Assembly (NCBI GenBank): GCA_005784505.1 | Contig: VCAZ01000271.1 | Coordinates: 67,501-131,500, forward strand | DNA length: 64,000 nt | Origin: Bagarius yarrelli | Taxonomy: Eukaryota > Chordata > Actinopteri > Siluriformes > Sisoridae | Direction: 5' to 3' | In this document: one piece after another, positions 12,601 to 22,445 of the stretch | Layout of the letters: every line of letters begins with the position of its first letter | Position numbering within the stretch: the stretch's first letter is position 1 | The notes under the pieces: generated by a model | What the model was told of the DNA's origin: nothing | What the model saw: only the letters and a program-made list of their open reading frames with translations | Database searches by the model: none | Translations under genes and position numbers: made by a program

Positions 12601-13109
12601 CACAAGGAGAACATACAAACTCCATACAGAGAGACCCCTGCAGGGGAATCGAACCTGGGACCTTCCTATTGTGAGGCACCGTGCTACCCACAATTAAAAA
12701 AACTGTTAAACATAATTTAAAAAAAAAATCACGTTATTATATTCAAATAAAAGAATCGTTGTTGACTTGTCCCTCCTTAAGCTGCTGTAACGGCGATCTT
12801 GCATGCAATTCCCAAAACGGCCAAAAGATTTATCAAAAGACCAAAGCCAAACCAAAGATTTATCGTTGGTTCTAATATTACAAAACTGATATCAGATAAA
12901 AAAAAATCGTTTGTACTCATATACATAAAACATAACAACTGACAAAAAGCTCAACTTAAATTGCATTTAACAAGCTACGCTAGTAATTAGCTAATAGTCG
13001 TTTGATTAAAGTGCTGTCATGGTTATTCTAAGTGTCTTTTAACTGTCTCCTTCCCAGTTCCTCCCAGTCACAGGGTGGGTCCTTCCGTGTCTTCACCGTG
13101 CGAGAGTGA
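830..13109 (+). CDS. crispld2: crispld2, 3' part (12 coding exons; 5' end outside window)
   Basis: Cysteine-rich secretory protein with LCCL domains, a secreted glycoprotein of the extracellular space linked in the literature to LPS binding and lung/craniofacial development. Seen: 374 codons in 12 exons, all GT-AG with compatible phases: 830-962, 5044-5159, 5475-5575, 6015-6155, 6332-6392, 6761-6827, 6916-7046, 7258-7301, 7403-7475, 7791-7866, 11358-11488, 13058-13109. The C-terminal half of the CAP domain comes first (CRISP signatures THYTQLVW and YLVCNYSPKGNW), then a linker with MNEVE, LCCL 1 (about residues 167-264 of the visible part) and LCCL 2 (270-374). GNWIGEAPY, YTYPYP and PSYWAP match the CRISPLD2 type rather than CRISPLD1 (GNWWGHAPY, ANPHYARV), from memory of the human proteins. 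About 120 N-terminal residues including the signal peptide are missing because the window begins inside the gene. No stop or frameshift is seen. Confidence 0.9.
1771..2640 (+). repeat. 28/56-bp minisatellite in crispld2 intron
   Basis: About 31 degenerate half-units of about 28 bp. Two alternating types, one ending AACATCAATcCTGTACG and one ending AACATCCTTACCGTAAG, form a 56-bp higher unit. All carry CTGTAA or CTGCAA cores. Confidence 0.9.
3221..3404 (-). repeat. inverted partial copy of the 28/56-bp minisatellite
   Basis: The - strand shows the same units (CAACACCAATCCTGTAGG, ATCCTCACTGTAAGATC), about six half-units, inverted relative to the array at 1771-2640 and about 580 bp away. Confidence 0.85.
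3572..3690 (-). repeat. SINE fragment (tRNA-derived, type 3)
   Basis: Contains GCTCAAGGAC and GAGCTACCACTGCCC, matching the copies at 27283, 27515 and 29320. Antisense, diverged. Confidence 0.55.
3780..4460. other. crispld2 intron, unassigned
   Basis: Pyrimidine-rich 3780-4060, then moderate-complexity DNA with no recognised exon. Nothing further seen. Confidence 0.4.
4470..4735 (+). repeat. dispersed fish repeat fragment
   Basis: Contains GAGAAACCAGACTCAACAGA, a phrase common in fish dispersed repeats and related to the sequence at 33590-33680. Family not named. Confidence 0.4.
4733..4772 (+). repeat. (GA)n microsatellite
   Basis: Near-pure GA run in the crispld2 intron, with one GCGG interruption. 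Confidence 0.95.
5044..5159 (+). CDS. crispld2: crispld2 window exon 2 (CAP domain)
   Basis: Acceptor ttttcag|TTG, donor AA|gtaagt (phase 2). Encodes LVWATTNRVGCAV through VYLVCNYSP, the second CRISP signature of CAP proteins. Preceded by a long T-rich tract. Confidence 0.95.
5475..5575 (+). CDS. crispld2: crispld2 window exon 3 (CAP end, Cys-rich hinge)
   Basis: Acceptor cttcag|G, donor AAAG|gtagtt. Encodes GNWIGEAPY...CPPSYGG...NLCYK, the cysteine-rich hinge after the CAP domain. The IGEAPY form is CRISPLD2-like. Confidence 0.95.
6015..6155 (+). CDS. crispld2: crispld2 window exon 4 (linker)
   Basis: Acceptor ttccag|GA, donor CTGA|gtgaga (phase 1). Encodes a proline-, serine- and lysine-rich linker with the conserved MNEVE motif. 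It ends in NFL, completed to NFLT by the next exon, as in NYMT of human CRISPLD2. Confidence 0.88.
6332..6392 (+). CDS. crispld2: crispld2 window exon 5 (LCCL 1 start)
   Basis: Acceptor ctgcag|CT, donor AACAG|gtcaga. Encodes QNIKCETKMRDKCKGATCN plus part of Arg: the start of the first LCCL domain with three cysteines. Confidence 0.93.
6446..6670 (+). repeat. (TTTC)n compound array in crispld2 intron
   Basis: Two TTTC blocks separated by CCTT-rich sequence, filling most of the intron between exons 6332-6392 and 6761-6827. The open frame across it is a repeat artefact. Confidence 0.95.
6761..6827 (+). CDS. crispld2: crispld2 window exon 6 (LCCL 1)
   Basis: Acceptor ccgcag|G, donor GTG|gtacgt (phase 0). 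Encodes YNCPANCLYSSAKVWGTLYY and DV. The preceding intron is almost wholly TTTC repeat. Confidence 0.93.
6916..7046 (+). CDS. crispld2: crispld2 window exon 7 (LCCL 1 core)
   Basis: Acceptor tttgcag|CAA, donor TTAAG|gtacga. Encodes QSSICRAAIHYGVIDNNGG through NGIESL, the LCCL core with the SSICRAAIHYG signature. Confidence 0.95.
7258..7301 (+). CDS. crispld2: crispld2 window exon 8 (LCCL 1 end)
   Basis: 44-nt micro-exon with acceptor tttgcag|T and donor GAAA|gtgagt. Encodes KHKMANAFLVAKVE, closing LCCL 1. The phase matches both neighbours, which supports it despite its small size. Confidence 0.88.
7403..7475 (+). CDS. crispld2: crispld2 window exon 9 (LCCL 2 start)
   Basis: Acceptor ctccacag|TA, donor CCCAG|gtaaca. 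Encodes RSIDCYTRMADICPFSNQHT and TCP, the start of LCCL 2 with its cysteines. Confidence 0.92.
7510..7735 (+). repeat. (TCTG)n/(TTTC)n pyrimidine array
   Basis: About six TCTG units followed by TTTC/TTCC-rich sequence in the short intron before the exon at 7791. Confidence 0.93.
7791..7866 (+). CDS. crispld2: crispld2 window exon 10 (LCCL 2)
   Basis: Acceptor gttcag|G, donor GAT|gtaagt. Encodes VKCPASCKNQPSYWAPVIG and SGVYTD. PSYWAP is the CRISPLD2-type motif. The preceding intron is pyrimidine-repeat-rich. Confidence 0.93.
8704..9653. mobile_element. possible hAT-like non-autonomous element
   Basis: Starts CAGTGGCGGGCTGTG, a hAT-like terminus I associate with fish elements. A weak inverted match (CCCGC...CCACTG) ends near 9653. 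No target duplication seen, so the boundaries are uncertain. Confidence 0.3.
10555..11335 (+). repeat. ~87-bp minisatellite abutting a crispld2 exon
   Basis: About eight degenerate units, each with a CTCCCAGCTTTATTTTGAGT phrase, AAATGGAACAATTGGTTGAC and repeated GACTC words. CAGCTTT-type anchors recur at about 85-92 bp (10887, 10977, 11062, 11149, 11234). Ends about 25 bp before the exon at 11358. Confidence 0.85.
11358..11488 (+). CDS. crispld2: crispld2 window exon 11 (LCCL 2 core)
   Basis: Acceptor gttccag|AGC, donor GAAAG|gtactg. Encodes SSSICRAALHAGVLNPSGG through KNGVQSE. It lies 3.5 kb after the previous exon, and a tandem array ends about 25 bp upstream. Confidence 0.94.
11890..12350. 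other. AT-rich intron, nothing recognised
   Basis: A/T runs with no coding, repeat family or motif that I can support. Confidence 0.5.
12353..12692 (-). repeat. SINE, type 2 (GGCACGGTGGC family), near full length
   Basis: On the - strand a tRNA-like head (B box GGTTCGATTCC), then the fish-typical body (TTTGTATGTTCTCC, TGTCCAGGGTGTCC, GATCCCTGTGATCCC). Same family as 22446, 29636, 47033 and 52352. Confidence 0.85.
13058..13109 (+). CDS. crispld2: crispld2 last coding exon and stop
   Basis: Acceptor cttcccag|T. Encodes SSQSQGGSFRVFTVRE and stop TGA at 13107-13109. The GGxFRVF ending fits the family C-terminus. Confidence 0.92.
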
Positions 13110-13569
13110 AGCGTCCGTACACATGGGGTCTCCCATCCACTTTTCCAGGGACACGCAGTCTTATACTCATCAGGACATTCAACATGTTTGTCTCCATTGT
13201 CTCCATCTCGTCTCTCTCAGCGTGACAGCGAGGCGACTCACACTACCACCATTCCTGTCTCATCATCTTCCATCCAGATCGAGTTTTAAAATCTTTGTTT
13301 TTATCATATTTACCTGTACGTTGTGGCTGAAAGACGATGTTTTACCAGCAGTGCTGGGTTTATATATATATTCAGTTATTTTATGATTTATCTTTTATAA
13401 AAAGAATATAAATATATTGATCACACTGTATTTAATCAGCGATTCATTTTGTACAGTTTTTTTTTATTGCTGCATTTTTTTAACTCTTAGCTTCTCTTCC
13501 AGCATTCTGCTTTGCATTTCTGGCATTTAAAATTTTCCAGACCTTTTTTTTTTTTTTTTTTTTAATTCA

Positions 13570-13650
13570 TCTGAGCAGTTAAAGGTTAAGGGCCTTGCTC
13601 AGGGGCCCAGCAGTGGCAGCTTGATGGAGCCAGGAATTAAACCTACAACC
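13570..13650 (-). repeat. SINE fragment, type 1
   Basis: Antisense CCTTGCTCAGGGGCCCAGCA and GGCAGC phrase inside the presumed crispld2 3' UTR. Confidence 0.8.
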
Positions 13651-15132
13651 CGAAATCTGGAACTTTTTTGAATTTAAATAAAATTAAAACTAAAAGATTT
13701 TCAGACCACATGAGCCAAAATTCTATTCACAATAAAACATAAATAACATAAGAACATTTTTAACTTAGAAATTTTACACTTTTACCTACAAAATGAGTTT
13801 ATTTTTCTAATGTAACGGCAAATTGAAATTTGAAAAATTCTCCGTATACGAAAAGGGAAGGAAAGCAGTCCAAAAGACAAAACTCCAAATAAAAGTGTCC
13901 TTATTCTGTAGGCCGGTGTTAAAACTTTCCAGAATAAATCACACAAGTTTTAATCGTAAAAGTTTCAGCCGAGGTGTAAAAACAGTGGAGCTGCTTTCTG
14001 CCAGATTTTTGCCTCAGTAGACATGAATTTGACCCTTCAGCCATCATGAATGAATATTTTCCTGGACCATCAGACCAGCATGGAGAGTTCCATCCTTAAA
14101 ATAAATGTAAAAATAGATGTTAAAAATCGTTTTTAAATGTTTCTGGTTAACAGACAAAGAACAATTTTACACTAAGAAAATTTAATTAACCATTAACTTT
14201 ATTTCATTTAAAACTCTTTTTAAACTTAAACACAAATTTTTAATATTTAATTTGTTTTTGCTTTAAAGTTTTAAAGCTTTAAACTTTCTGCACAAAGAAA
14301 GATGTCTAAAACCTCACCAGCTACAGTACGAATGTCTCGATTCGATAAAGCTACGCAAAAATCAGTTTATTTTTCATTTTTAGCCAAATGGTTATTTTCT
14401 AAATATCTATACATTTATATTGATGTGTTCACAGACTTAAAAGTTAAAAAAAAAAATTTTGTCTGGTCAAAATTGTCCAAAGCTTTAGTAGCTAATTGGG
14501 AATGTCACAAAGCTATGCTAAATTGCTAAACAAACAAAAAATTAGTTTTAATTTTAATCAAATCAAAAAGACTCTAAAATAAAAGTTACAAAACATTGAC
14601 ATATAAATGCCTCAGTGAAGCCTAAATGAATGCTGGGAAAAAGGTGAAAGTAGATGTTTATCTCTCCTTCTTCATCTAACTCTCTGTCTTTCTGTCTATC
14701 TTTATGTGCTACCTCATCTTCTGCTTCCGCTTCAGAGTTTCGGAGTTTGAGCGTTTTTTTGGAGAAACGATTTGTACAGATTTAAAAAATTGTGTAAATA
14801 TATTGATTTATGACTGTTTTTTCAAAAATAGTTATGGATGCGAAGGTATGTTTTCTATGAAAGTATGTTTTTATGCTTTTGTATCTTTTTATTCTGACTT
14901 TATGTAACGTTTAAAAACAAGGAAAAAAAACTTGTAGTTTGGTCCATATAACTTTAACTTTAAATGAAAAACTCAAAAACAGATTCTTGGCCAGGATTTA
15001 TTTTATAAATCTTTTCCAAGGTTTGTGTTGGAGTTGAATTTGGTTGCTGAACAGCTGTAAAATTGTTTGTTTTTTTTTCACTTCGCCTTTTCTGTGGGTA
15101 GTGAAAGCTATTTTTGCACAAAACGAAAAAAA

Positions 15133-15138
15133 AATAAA
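15133..15138 (+). promoter_or_regulatory. candidate polyadenylation signal for crispld2
   Basis: AATAAA followed within about 40 bp by a T/G-rich stretch. It sits just before the start of a transposon-like element at 15238. Alternative hexamers occur at 13731, 17056 and 20802. Confidence 0.3.
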
Positions 15139-15237
15139 CGATAGTTAAGGTTGATTATATAGTATTGTGTTTTTTCTTGCAAAAAAGATGTTTATTCAGG
15201 TGTACTAAAAGTAAATTTATTTAAAAGTCATTAAGAT

Positions 15238-15847
15238 CCAATCCCAAGTCTATTTTATACCCTCACCCCTACGCCCACATTTTTACCTTAGCACTTAAAC
15301 AGAGTGACAAGGGGTAGGAATGAAATATTCCCCCTAAGAAATGAGACACTACTACTAAACCAGCAAACGTAATCATACAAAGCCAATTTCCTGCCACGAG
15401 ATTTTAATTTCGGGCAGGATATCCTGTCCAGTAGTCAGGTAACGTTATCAGGCCTAAAAATATGTTGTGGGATGATTGAAACGTTAGCAAATTTTAGCCG
15501 ATAAATGATGAAAAATGCAGATAAAATATAAACACGGCATTTAACGTACTAAATAAGTTTGATTGTTTGCTGTTAAATTTGTTATCCATGCCAAATATAC
15601 TTATTTGTGAATCTCCTTGGAAAGGCATTATTAACATTTAATGACACTGGTCTTATGGGCCGCTGTATCTGTTGTATATTAGGAAATTTCTTATACCCCT
15701 ATGTTTAAAGTGTGGTTTCAAAAAAATCTTGGTTTGAAGTGGTATCTGATCTTTTCACCTACACCTTCACCTTTAACCAAAAGAGAATCGTAAAGAATGA
15801 GTGGTAAAGAAAAAGGGTAGGCTAAAGGGGTAGAAATGGGATTAGGG
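15238..15847. mobile_element. TIR DNA element, copy 1
   Basis: Left end CCAATCCCAAGTCTA...CACCCCTA; right end TAGGCTAAAGGGGTAGAAAT then GGGATTAGG. These are inverted repeats of each other (CCTAATCCCATTTCTACCCC). Interior shared with 38925-39400 (GACAGGATATCCTGTCC, CATACCCCTA). No transposase, so non-autonomous; superfamily not assigned. Confidence 0.65.
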
Positions 15848-15849
15848 CT

Positions 15850-18600
15850 TAATCTTCTTGTACTTTAGTTTTATAGACTGAATAAAAAATACAATAACGA
15901 ACTGGCTGACAAGAACTGACCAAAAATATAGATTTTTCCTACTTGTATACTTTAGATGGGAATTTAAACAAAATAAAAAAATAAGTAGAAAATAAAGCTA
16001 GTTGAGTATTTAAGATTATACTTTAAGATACTTTAAAATACTTTAAGTAGATTTTCAGTAGACTGGTAGGGCATAAGTACTCTAACAGTATTTGTATCAG
16101 TTTACCTCAAAGTGGACTTTCATGATAAAGTGTTCTAGAAGAATCAAACTCATCTCTTTATGTTGACTTACAGAATATTTCCCAGTCGAGTCACAGTACA
16201 AATGTAGTCGACTTTAAAGTTTACTATTAGAAACTGAAACGTGCATAATTTAGTCAAAAAAAAGTGTTAAAATAGACAAAAAATTTAAATTTTTCTTAAA
16301 TCAGGGTCGACTCTAGACATGGGCAGGGGTGGGCCTCAGCCCACCTATACGTCTGTCTTGCCCATTCAATCAAAATTTGGTGAAGACAGTGGTATAAAAA
16401 TACGTTTTTATTTTCTTTTGTAGGATTTGTGTTTTGATAAAAGCAGTCTGAGGCGGACTCTGCGTTGAGAAGTTTGAGGGAGGGGTGTAGAAAGCGCCGA
16501 CCAATCACAGCGCAAAACCAAACAGTTGCCGTTTTTGATTGACTTTAGGTAACAGAGCGGTCTACACTCTTGTATAACTAAATCTATCTATCTATCCATC
16601 CATCCATCCATCCATCCATCTATCTATTTACACATCAACGAGTTCCACAGATTTTTTTTATACATTTCTTAAATATTAATTATTTTTTTGGCCCAAACTT
16701 TACTTCAACTTTAAAAAAGATGGTAATTTTACCTGAATTTGTGTTTATTAGTTCAGTCATTGGTCCATTTGGAACGTAATATATAATTAAAATATCCTTT
16801 CATTTACCATTTTAAAAACATATTTGTGCTTCTATTGCCTTAATATAATGTCTTTTTAACCAAACCCAAGCAAAAATATTAGTACAACAATATTTTTGCT
16901 ATTCCATCATTTGACAAAGTATTTATCTCCTCAACCCAACCCCCCAAAATTGCCCACCTGGGATATTTGTCTGCCCACCCTTCCATTGTTGGCAAGAACC
17001 AAGCCTGTCTTTAACCTTAAGTTTGCTTTGTAAAATCAAGTTCAACATATTGAGGTTTAATAAAGTCATGTGATCTCTACATCTTGGAGCTGTTTCCTCC
17101 TCCTCTTCCTTCCCAAAATTGCCTGGTTAATAAGCTGATTAGTAAAATCCGGTCTATTAAAGCAGATACAATTTTCAAAGTATGCTGAATCAAGGAGTTT
17201 TAGGATCGGGTTTTGGAACCGCTGTACATTTACGACCACCCAAGCAAAACTGGCGAACCTTGAAAACTGGTCACGAACGCTACTGTAAATTGTGTGGTAT
17301 GGAACGGAGCATATTAAAACAAATGATTTACCTTGATCTGGATCACCGGACCAGAACCATCATAAAAATGAAGTCTTTCGACATTCCAGCCTGAATGGAA
17401 AGACAGAAAATGTTTTAATGTTAATAATATCTCTCTGGACTTTGAACAAAAATATTAATGTAAGATCACTGCTGGAAACGAATCACTTAACTTTACCGCT
17501 AATGAAAAAATAGTGCCATGTCTTCACATGTTTGTAATTAAGAGCAAAGTGATATGAGCTTGGCTGAGTGGGTATTTCATTTGGCTCTGCAGGTGTAGAT
17601 TTAACAAAAACGGCAAATCCAACAATCATAGACATTCATCTGTGTGGAAAATAATTCAATTGAATAATCGCTGAAATGTCCGTACAAAAGTATTTCTTGT
17701 GACACACTGTAGACTGATAATCTTGCAAAACAAATCCACTCTTAAACTTTGTAGGATTCTACTGGGGCTTTAGTGACTGTTCCAGGAAAACATCTTACAA
17801 TTTGAAATACTAGTATTGTAATATTTCAATATTAATATATAAAGTCCACCTTGGAAAGGTTGGATATACAGTCATGTTAGATGAAAAAGGACTTTTTGGA
17901 GGATGTAGAATTGCAATAAATAATTGAGAAAATGATAAATTAGAAAAATGACACCAAAACCACTGAAGATTATATTCATAAAATTTTATGCTATGTAAAT
18001 TGTTCACTGGGAAAAAAATGACCGCTCAGAACATTCGATACTTATGGGGGTTCTCCTGAAACTGGCAGTGCAACATGTTGGTTAGAGTATTTAAGGTAAC
18101 GGTAAGACTCCGGCTTTGCCCTTGCCTGCTGTACTGCCAGGTCCAGTCCATCCCCACCCCTGTTCTACCTCTGCCCCGTCTCCTTTCTAGATCTCAGTCT
18201 GTTTTTTTGTTTAGGAGCGTCTGGAAGCGTCTGAAAGGAGTGGGTCTATGTTGCAATCCTCGCCTGGGTTTTCTGTCTGTGTTTCATGTATTTGTGTCTA
18301 AGATTTTTAGTTTAGAATTTAGTTTTCCACCTTGTCCCCCTTTATGCTTCCCTGTTGCATCACCTCCTTGTTAGTTGCCATAAAAACTTATTAGCAATTT
18401 GTTTTAACCCTTAAAACAATATATATATATATATACCCTGTGTTTTAGTTTGTAACCGGCATCAAAGTCGATACTCTTTCAACCTCGATGCAAATTACAT
18501 ACTATGCCATACAGACATGTTGCCCCAGATGGTTTCTGGGAATTATGAAATGGTGCATTCTGATTAAAACGGGTCTGAAGCAAGGGGTATACTCAATGCC
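15850..18600. other. no gene seen; AT-rich with degenerate repeats
   Basis: Contains a short TCTA/TCCA microsatellite at 16585-16625, a possible MITE at 16300-16990 (GTGGGC/GCCCACC phrases near both ends), an AATAAA at 17056, and 18110-18380, whose TTTGTTTAGGAGCGTCTGG resembles retroelement tail sequence. An open frame at 17182-17394 shows no recognised domain. Confidence 0.4.
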
Positions 18601-18690
18601 ATGAAGTGGCAAACAGATGCCACTGTGCTGCGCAATGGTGTACAATGTGGATGTCAATTACCTTACACATTGCATGGGGGACAAATATAC

Positions 18691-18804
18691 TAGTCAACAT
18701 TTGAAGTGGATCACAACCTTTCATCAAAGTTGTCCTACAATCGAAGCAATCTTGCCTTGGGACAACTTTGATGACCTTTTTCGATCCAGTTCAAATGTTG
18801 ACTA
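18691..18804. repeat. long imperfect hairpin (45-nt arms)
   Basis: Arms 18691-18735 and 18760-18804 are reverse complements over about 36 of 45 positions, with two perfect blocks (TAGTCAACATTTGAA and TCATCAAAGTTGTCC) around a mismatched bulge. Loop 24 nt. Likely a fold-back MITE; a small-RNA precursor is possible. Confidence 0.8.
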
Positions 18805-18917
18805 CTGTATACCGACAAGCAAGTTTGAAGGTGGACTGACAAAACAGAAGTAGGCAAGCATTAGTGTTTAAACTTTAAGATTACTTGGCCAGTTACTGAA
18901 GGGCAATAAAAGGAAAT

Positions 18918-19075
18918 GGTAGGTCAGTAGTTAAGGTACTCATCAGAAGCCTGTGGGTTCATTTTCATCTGCAAGATCTGGGCCCCTAGGCCAGGACCTT
19001 AATCCCAACTGCTCAGTTGGAAAACATTATATAAATTTAGGTTGCTCTGGAAAGGGGAATCTGTCAAATACCAGA
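18918..19075 (+). repeat. SINE, type 1, diverged
   Basis: GGTAGGTCAGTAGTTAAGGT head, GGGCCCCTAGGCCAGGACCT middle and GGTTGCTCTGG tail. Confidence 0.65.
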
Positions 19076-19079
19076 GAAG

Positions 19080-19685
19080 TAAATATAAATATATACATTA
19101 TCTATAGGACAAGAAGGGGGATGAGTCTGAGATTATAGAAGCCGGTGGATATTTTAGTAAAAAACACGTTAACATCATATTTATTCATTCTTCCAGACCA
19201 GCATTTGGGGAGGACGGGTGGAAAAGGAATAGAAACATTGCTTTCTCACCACGAGGCACTTCATTCTGGACTGCGACTCAACCGACATGTGTGTCCAAGC
19301 TGTGAGTAATTTGATAGCGCACAGTATTGGCTTTTTGCATGAATGAAGCTGACAGTGTAAGGCAGTGCACCTCTGCTCATGTTAGCTGTCATCACAGCAT
19401 CGTGTCCAGTAACACTGCTGTGAACACTTCCTAAAACAAATTCTCATGTGTGAGTCTTCAGAAAATAAAAAACCCTGCTGGGTCTCTATCGAACTTCAAC
19501 ACTAAAACATGAAGCTGTGTTTACATCTGCTGGAATAAATCTGTTTCTTTAGCAGATTACGAAAGAGCTGTTTACAAGATCCCCAAATTGTGCAACCCAT
19601 TGAACGTCTGGGCAGGTTTTCATAAAGGAAAACTATAAAAACGTAAGAAAGACAGTGTGTAAATTCCAACTAAGCTCAAGTTGAG
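19080..19685. other. no gene seen
   Basis: Moderate-complexity DNA without a recognised exon or repeat. Confidence 0.4.
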
Positions 19686-19870
19686 CAGTATGTCCGAATC
19701 CGTAGTATGTGACGAAAAGTTCTTGGATGACCTATTACTACCACCCGGATTCTAAAGTACACATATGATGGACACTTTAGTATCCCATGGGCCCGCTGGA
19801 GAAACGACCCATCATATTCTAAAATGGCAGAAAGTGGCGACGCAGTACTATATGCTAATAATATGCATAT
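19686..19870. mobile_element. MITE fragment related to 33083-33521
   Basis: Shares ATGATGGACACTTTAGTATC-like, GGAGAAACGAC and AAAATGGC..GACGCAGTAC phrases with the element at 33083. Left part reads AGTATGTCCGAA. Confidence 0.6.
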
Positions 19871-20261
19871 CATGCACAACTGACTGTAAAAACAAGAATC
19901 ACTCCAAGTTTCTTTTATTCGTATTAAAATAGTAAACAAGCCACAAAATAGCGTGTTGCACTGTGTTCTAGCTGTTAGCCACTCATAGCACTCATAGCTG
20001 TTGGATGTAGGTCTTCCTTCAATTATTTTGGTCAGCAAATGTTTCCGGTAGATCTGCAACAAGATCTGATTGATGCGGTGCAGCGACGTAGGCCGTCATT
20101 TTACATCTCAATGAGCTTCAGTTTTGTAAGCCAAAACTCACATGTGGAGACTCAATAATGTTAAGAATCTTGATAGCTTTATATTAAGTAACGGTCGATA
20201 GGTTACAACTGGGTCACCACAATCGGATCTGATTAGATCTGGTGTCCTGCAAAGTTAAGCT

Positions 20262-20385
20262 TATCAAGCCTTAATCAGTGTCTTCCTAGGTATATTTGAA
20301 ACATACAGGACGGTGTGTTGAGGCAAGTTGCGGCTCAACTCTGCAGGACAAAGACCCTCCAGGAGGTGGTGATCCCTGACGTTAC
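20262..20385 (-). mobile_element. hAT-like MITE fragment (copy of 44155-44352)
   Basis: Shares CTAGGTATATTTGAAA, GGTGTGTTGAGGCAAGTTG and CTCAACTCTGCAGGACA with the complete element at 44155, in the opposite orientation. Confidence 0.65.
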
Positions 20386-20455
20386 CTACCGTAACAACCT
20401 ACGAACCTGTCGTAACAGTGACAGAATTTAAAGCTTCTTTTCATTATTGCGTCTC

Positions 20456-20653
20456 TGGGGGAAGTGGTAGCTCAGTGATTAAAACCGTTAGACTGCTAAC
20501 TGAAAGATTGGGCTCAATTCCCAGCAACAGCAAGTTGCCACCGCTGGGCCCCTGAGCAATGTCCTTAACCTTAAATTGTTTAGTTGTATAAAAGAGATTG
20601 CTTAGTTGTATAAGTCGCACTGGATAAGGGTATCTGCCAAATGTCGAAATGTA
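20456..20653 (+). repeat. SINE, type 1, near full length
   Basis: AGTGGTAGCTCAGTGATTAA (A box), GGGCTCAATTCCCAG (B box), GGGCCCCTGAGCAA, GTATAAAAGAGA and the tail CGCACTGGATAAGG. Confidence 0.85.
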
Positions 20654-20659
20654 ACTGGG

Positions 20660-21780
20660 TTACGTAATCAAGTTAAAATCTTTTTTTGGTTGTGAAAACA
20701 ACTACTCATAAATGGTTATATGAATGGGTTCCTTTTCCGTTTTCCTCCTGATGTTGTCTCAGGAGGTAAATTTCTTTGGCACTGTCACCTCTGACTTGCT
20801 CAATAAAGAGAAACTTCTGGATTTCTGTAAATCTGCGTTGTTCGTTGTCTAAATCAAATCAAGATTTACGAAGTTTGACATTGACATATTATTAAAGTAA
20901 AATTATTACTCTTCATATCAGTAGCTGTTTGGTTTGGATGGTATTATTAGTTTTTCATGCCTGTTACAAAATATTTTATTTCAATACAACCATCCAGATT
21001 AATACTAAGTACAATCTGTTTTGTATTTCTGGATAGTGTTTGTGACATCAAAATTCTCGACACTTAATGAGGATGTGGAGAAATGAATCATAATCAGGAA
21101 GCTGACTCATCCACAGTATTGTACGCTGGAAAAATCGCTTCTCCTCCCAGAGCTTCTGCTTCTGTTTCCACCATTAAGCAGTTTTGCAAAACAAACTAGA
21201 GAAATCTTTTTTGGCTCGAGTGTGAATTAAGGTGTATATGGATATCCCATAGTGTTCTAACGGACGGAGTCACCAATAAAAGACTTCATTGAGTTTTGAA
21301 CAAACTTCCTTTTGGATAAACATGTGTTAAGAAGTTAGAACCATAACACTGACACGAAAACAAACCACAAGCTGCTGAGATCAATTGAAAGATGATAAAT
21401 CGCCATCAGGTCATACAAATGTTGAGTTATTTAGTGGCCAGGATTTGCTGCAGATGAAGGAAGGAGTTGTTGTGGGCCATGAAAAAGGTTGAAGAAAGGA
21501 ATCTGGGGGTTAACAGAAGTTCAGATACTTCTCCTCCTCTCCTCTTCTGAATACAGTGAACAAGCCAGAGCACCACAAGGGAACCTTCAGGACCATCCAA
21601 GCCTCTTTTTAAGAGAACTTAAAACATGATGTTCAAATCATTAACCCATCATTCTATTAATTAGTCAGGTACTGTTAAAGTAACTTTGACCGTACTCTGG
21701 ATTAGAGGACAAAGCACAGCACAGTGTTTCTTTATATAATCCAGCCTAGAAGGTTGCTGTCAGAACATAAGTTTAGACAA
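20660..21780. other. no gene seen
   Basis: Unclassified intergenic DNA. AATAAA at 20802 with a T/G-rich sequence after it; no associated coding exon recognised. Confidence 0.4.
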
Positions 21781-21782
21781 GG

Positions 21783-21880
21783 TACAGCACTCCTGGAGCA
21801 GAGAGAGTCAAGGGCCTTTCTCAGAGGCCCGGCAGTGGCGGCTTTGTGCTGTGGGGGCTTGAAACCTGGCCCTGAACGTT
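21783..21880 (-). repeat. SINE fragment, type 3
   Basis: TACAGCACTCCTGGAGCAGA, AGAGGCCCGGCAGTGGC and GGGGCTTGAAACC, antisense. Confidence 0.6.
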
Positions 21881-21899
21881 AAGCATTTTAAACAAACAC

Positions 21900-22440
21900 T
21901 GCCACAAAACCGGGCATTTGAATAAAAAGCTTTGGACCAATTGCATCAGAGTTTGATGATCTTGTATTAGTAAACTGAAGAAGATTGGGGTTGTCATGGT
22001 AACATTACACTGGCTTTATTGTTTTCTTCTTTAATTCGGACACGTTTGGACACAACCAGACACAATTTGGACATAACAGGGCAAACTCTGCCCATTTTTA
22101 TTTTTAAGTAATTAAAAGTGTCCCCCCATGGCAATACTTATTAACAATAGAGGTGGTCAATAAAATGAGTTAGTATTATAATAACCATAAGAAAATTTAT
22201 AAATTGATATTAAAAAAATGTTAGATAATCTGGCACATCCTTGCTACGGCACCATGACGTCTTAAGTAACATTCCTGTCGACGTACGATTCACGATAGTA
22301 AATCCCGTCTAAGCATAAAAAGTGCAACCTTTCGTGTGACTTGTTAGCGTTTTGTACAGTTACAGGAACCTTTTTTTGTATAAGCTGAGCTCTGTGCTCA
22401 AATTTAGCCATAACAAAGATGCTACTACATTAGGTAAATT
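21900..22440. other. no gene seen; AT-rich
   Basis: Nothing recognised apart from short A/T runs. Confidence 0.4.
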
Positions 22441-22445
22441 TAATG

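Larger units (their letters stand above)
13110..15160 (+). other. crispld2: probable crispld2 3' UTR
   Basis: About 2 kb of AT-rich DNA after the stop with no exon-like coding. It includes a T-run, an antisense SINE fragment at 13570-13650 and several AATAAA hexamers (13731 and 15133 among them). The exact 3' end is inferred. Confidence 0.4.

Noticed and set aside
830..13109. Alternative assignment as crispld1
   Set aside because: IGEAPY, YTYPYP, MNEVE and PSYWAP match the CRISPLD2 form; CRISPLD1 has WGHAPY and ANPHYARV at the same places. Based on memory of the human proteins.
18617..18853. 78-codon open frame
   Set aside because: It spans the 45-nt-arm hairpin, which suggests a repeat rather than a protein.
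20456..20540. tRNA-like A and B boxes
   Set aside because: They belong to SINE heads with the standard fish SINE body and tail, recur many times in the window, and do not fold as complete tRNAs.
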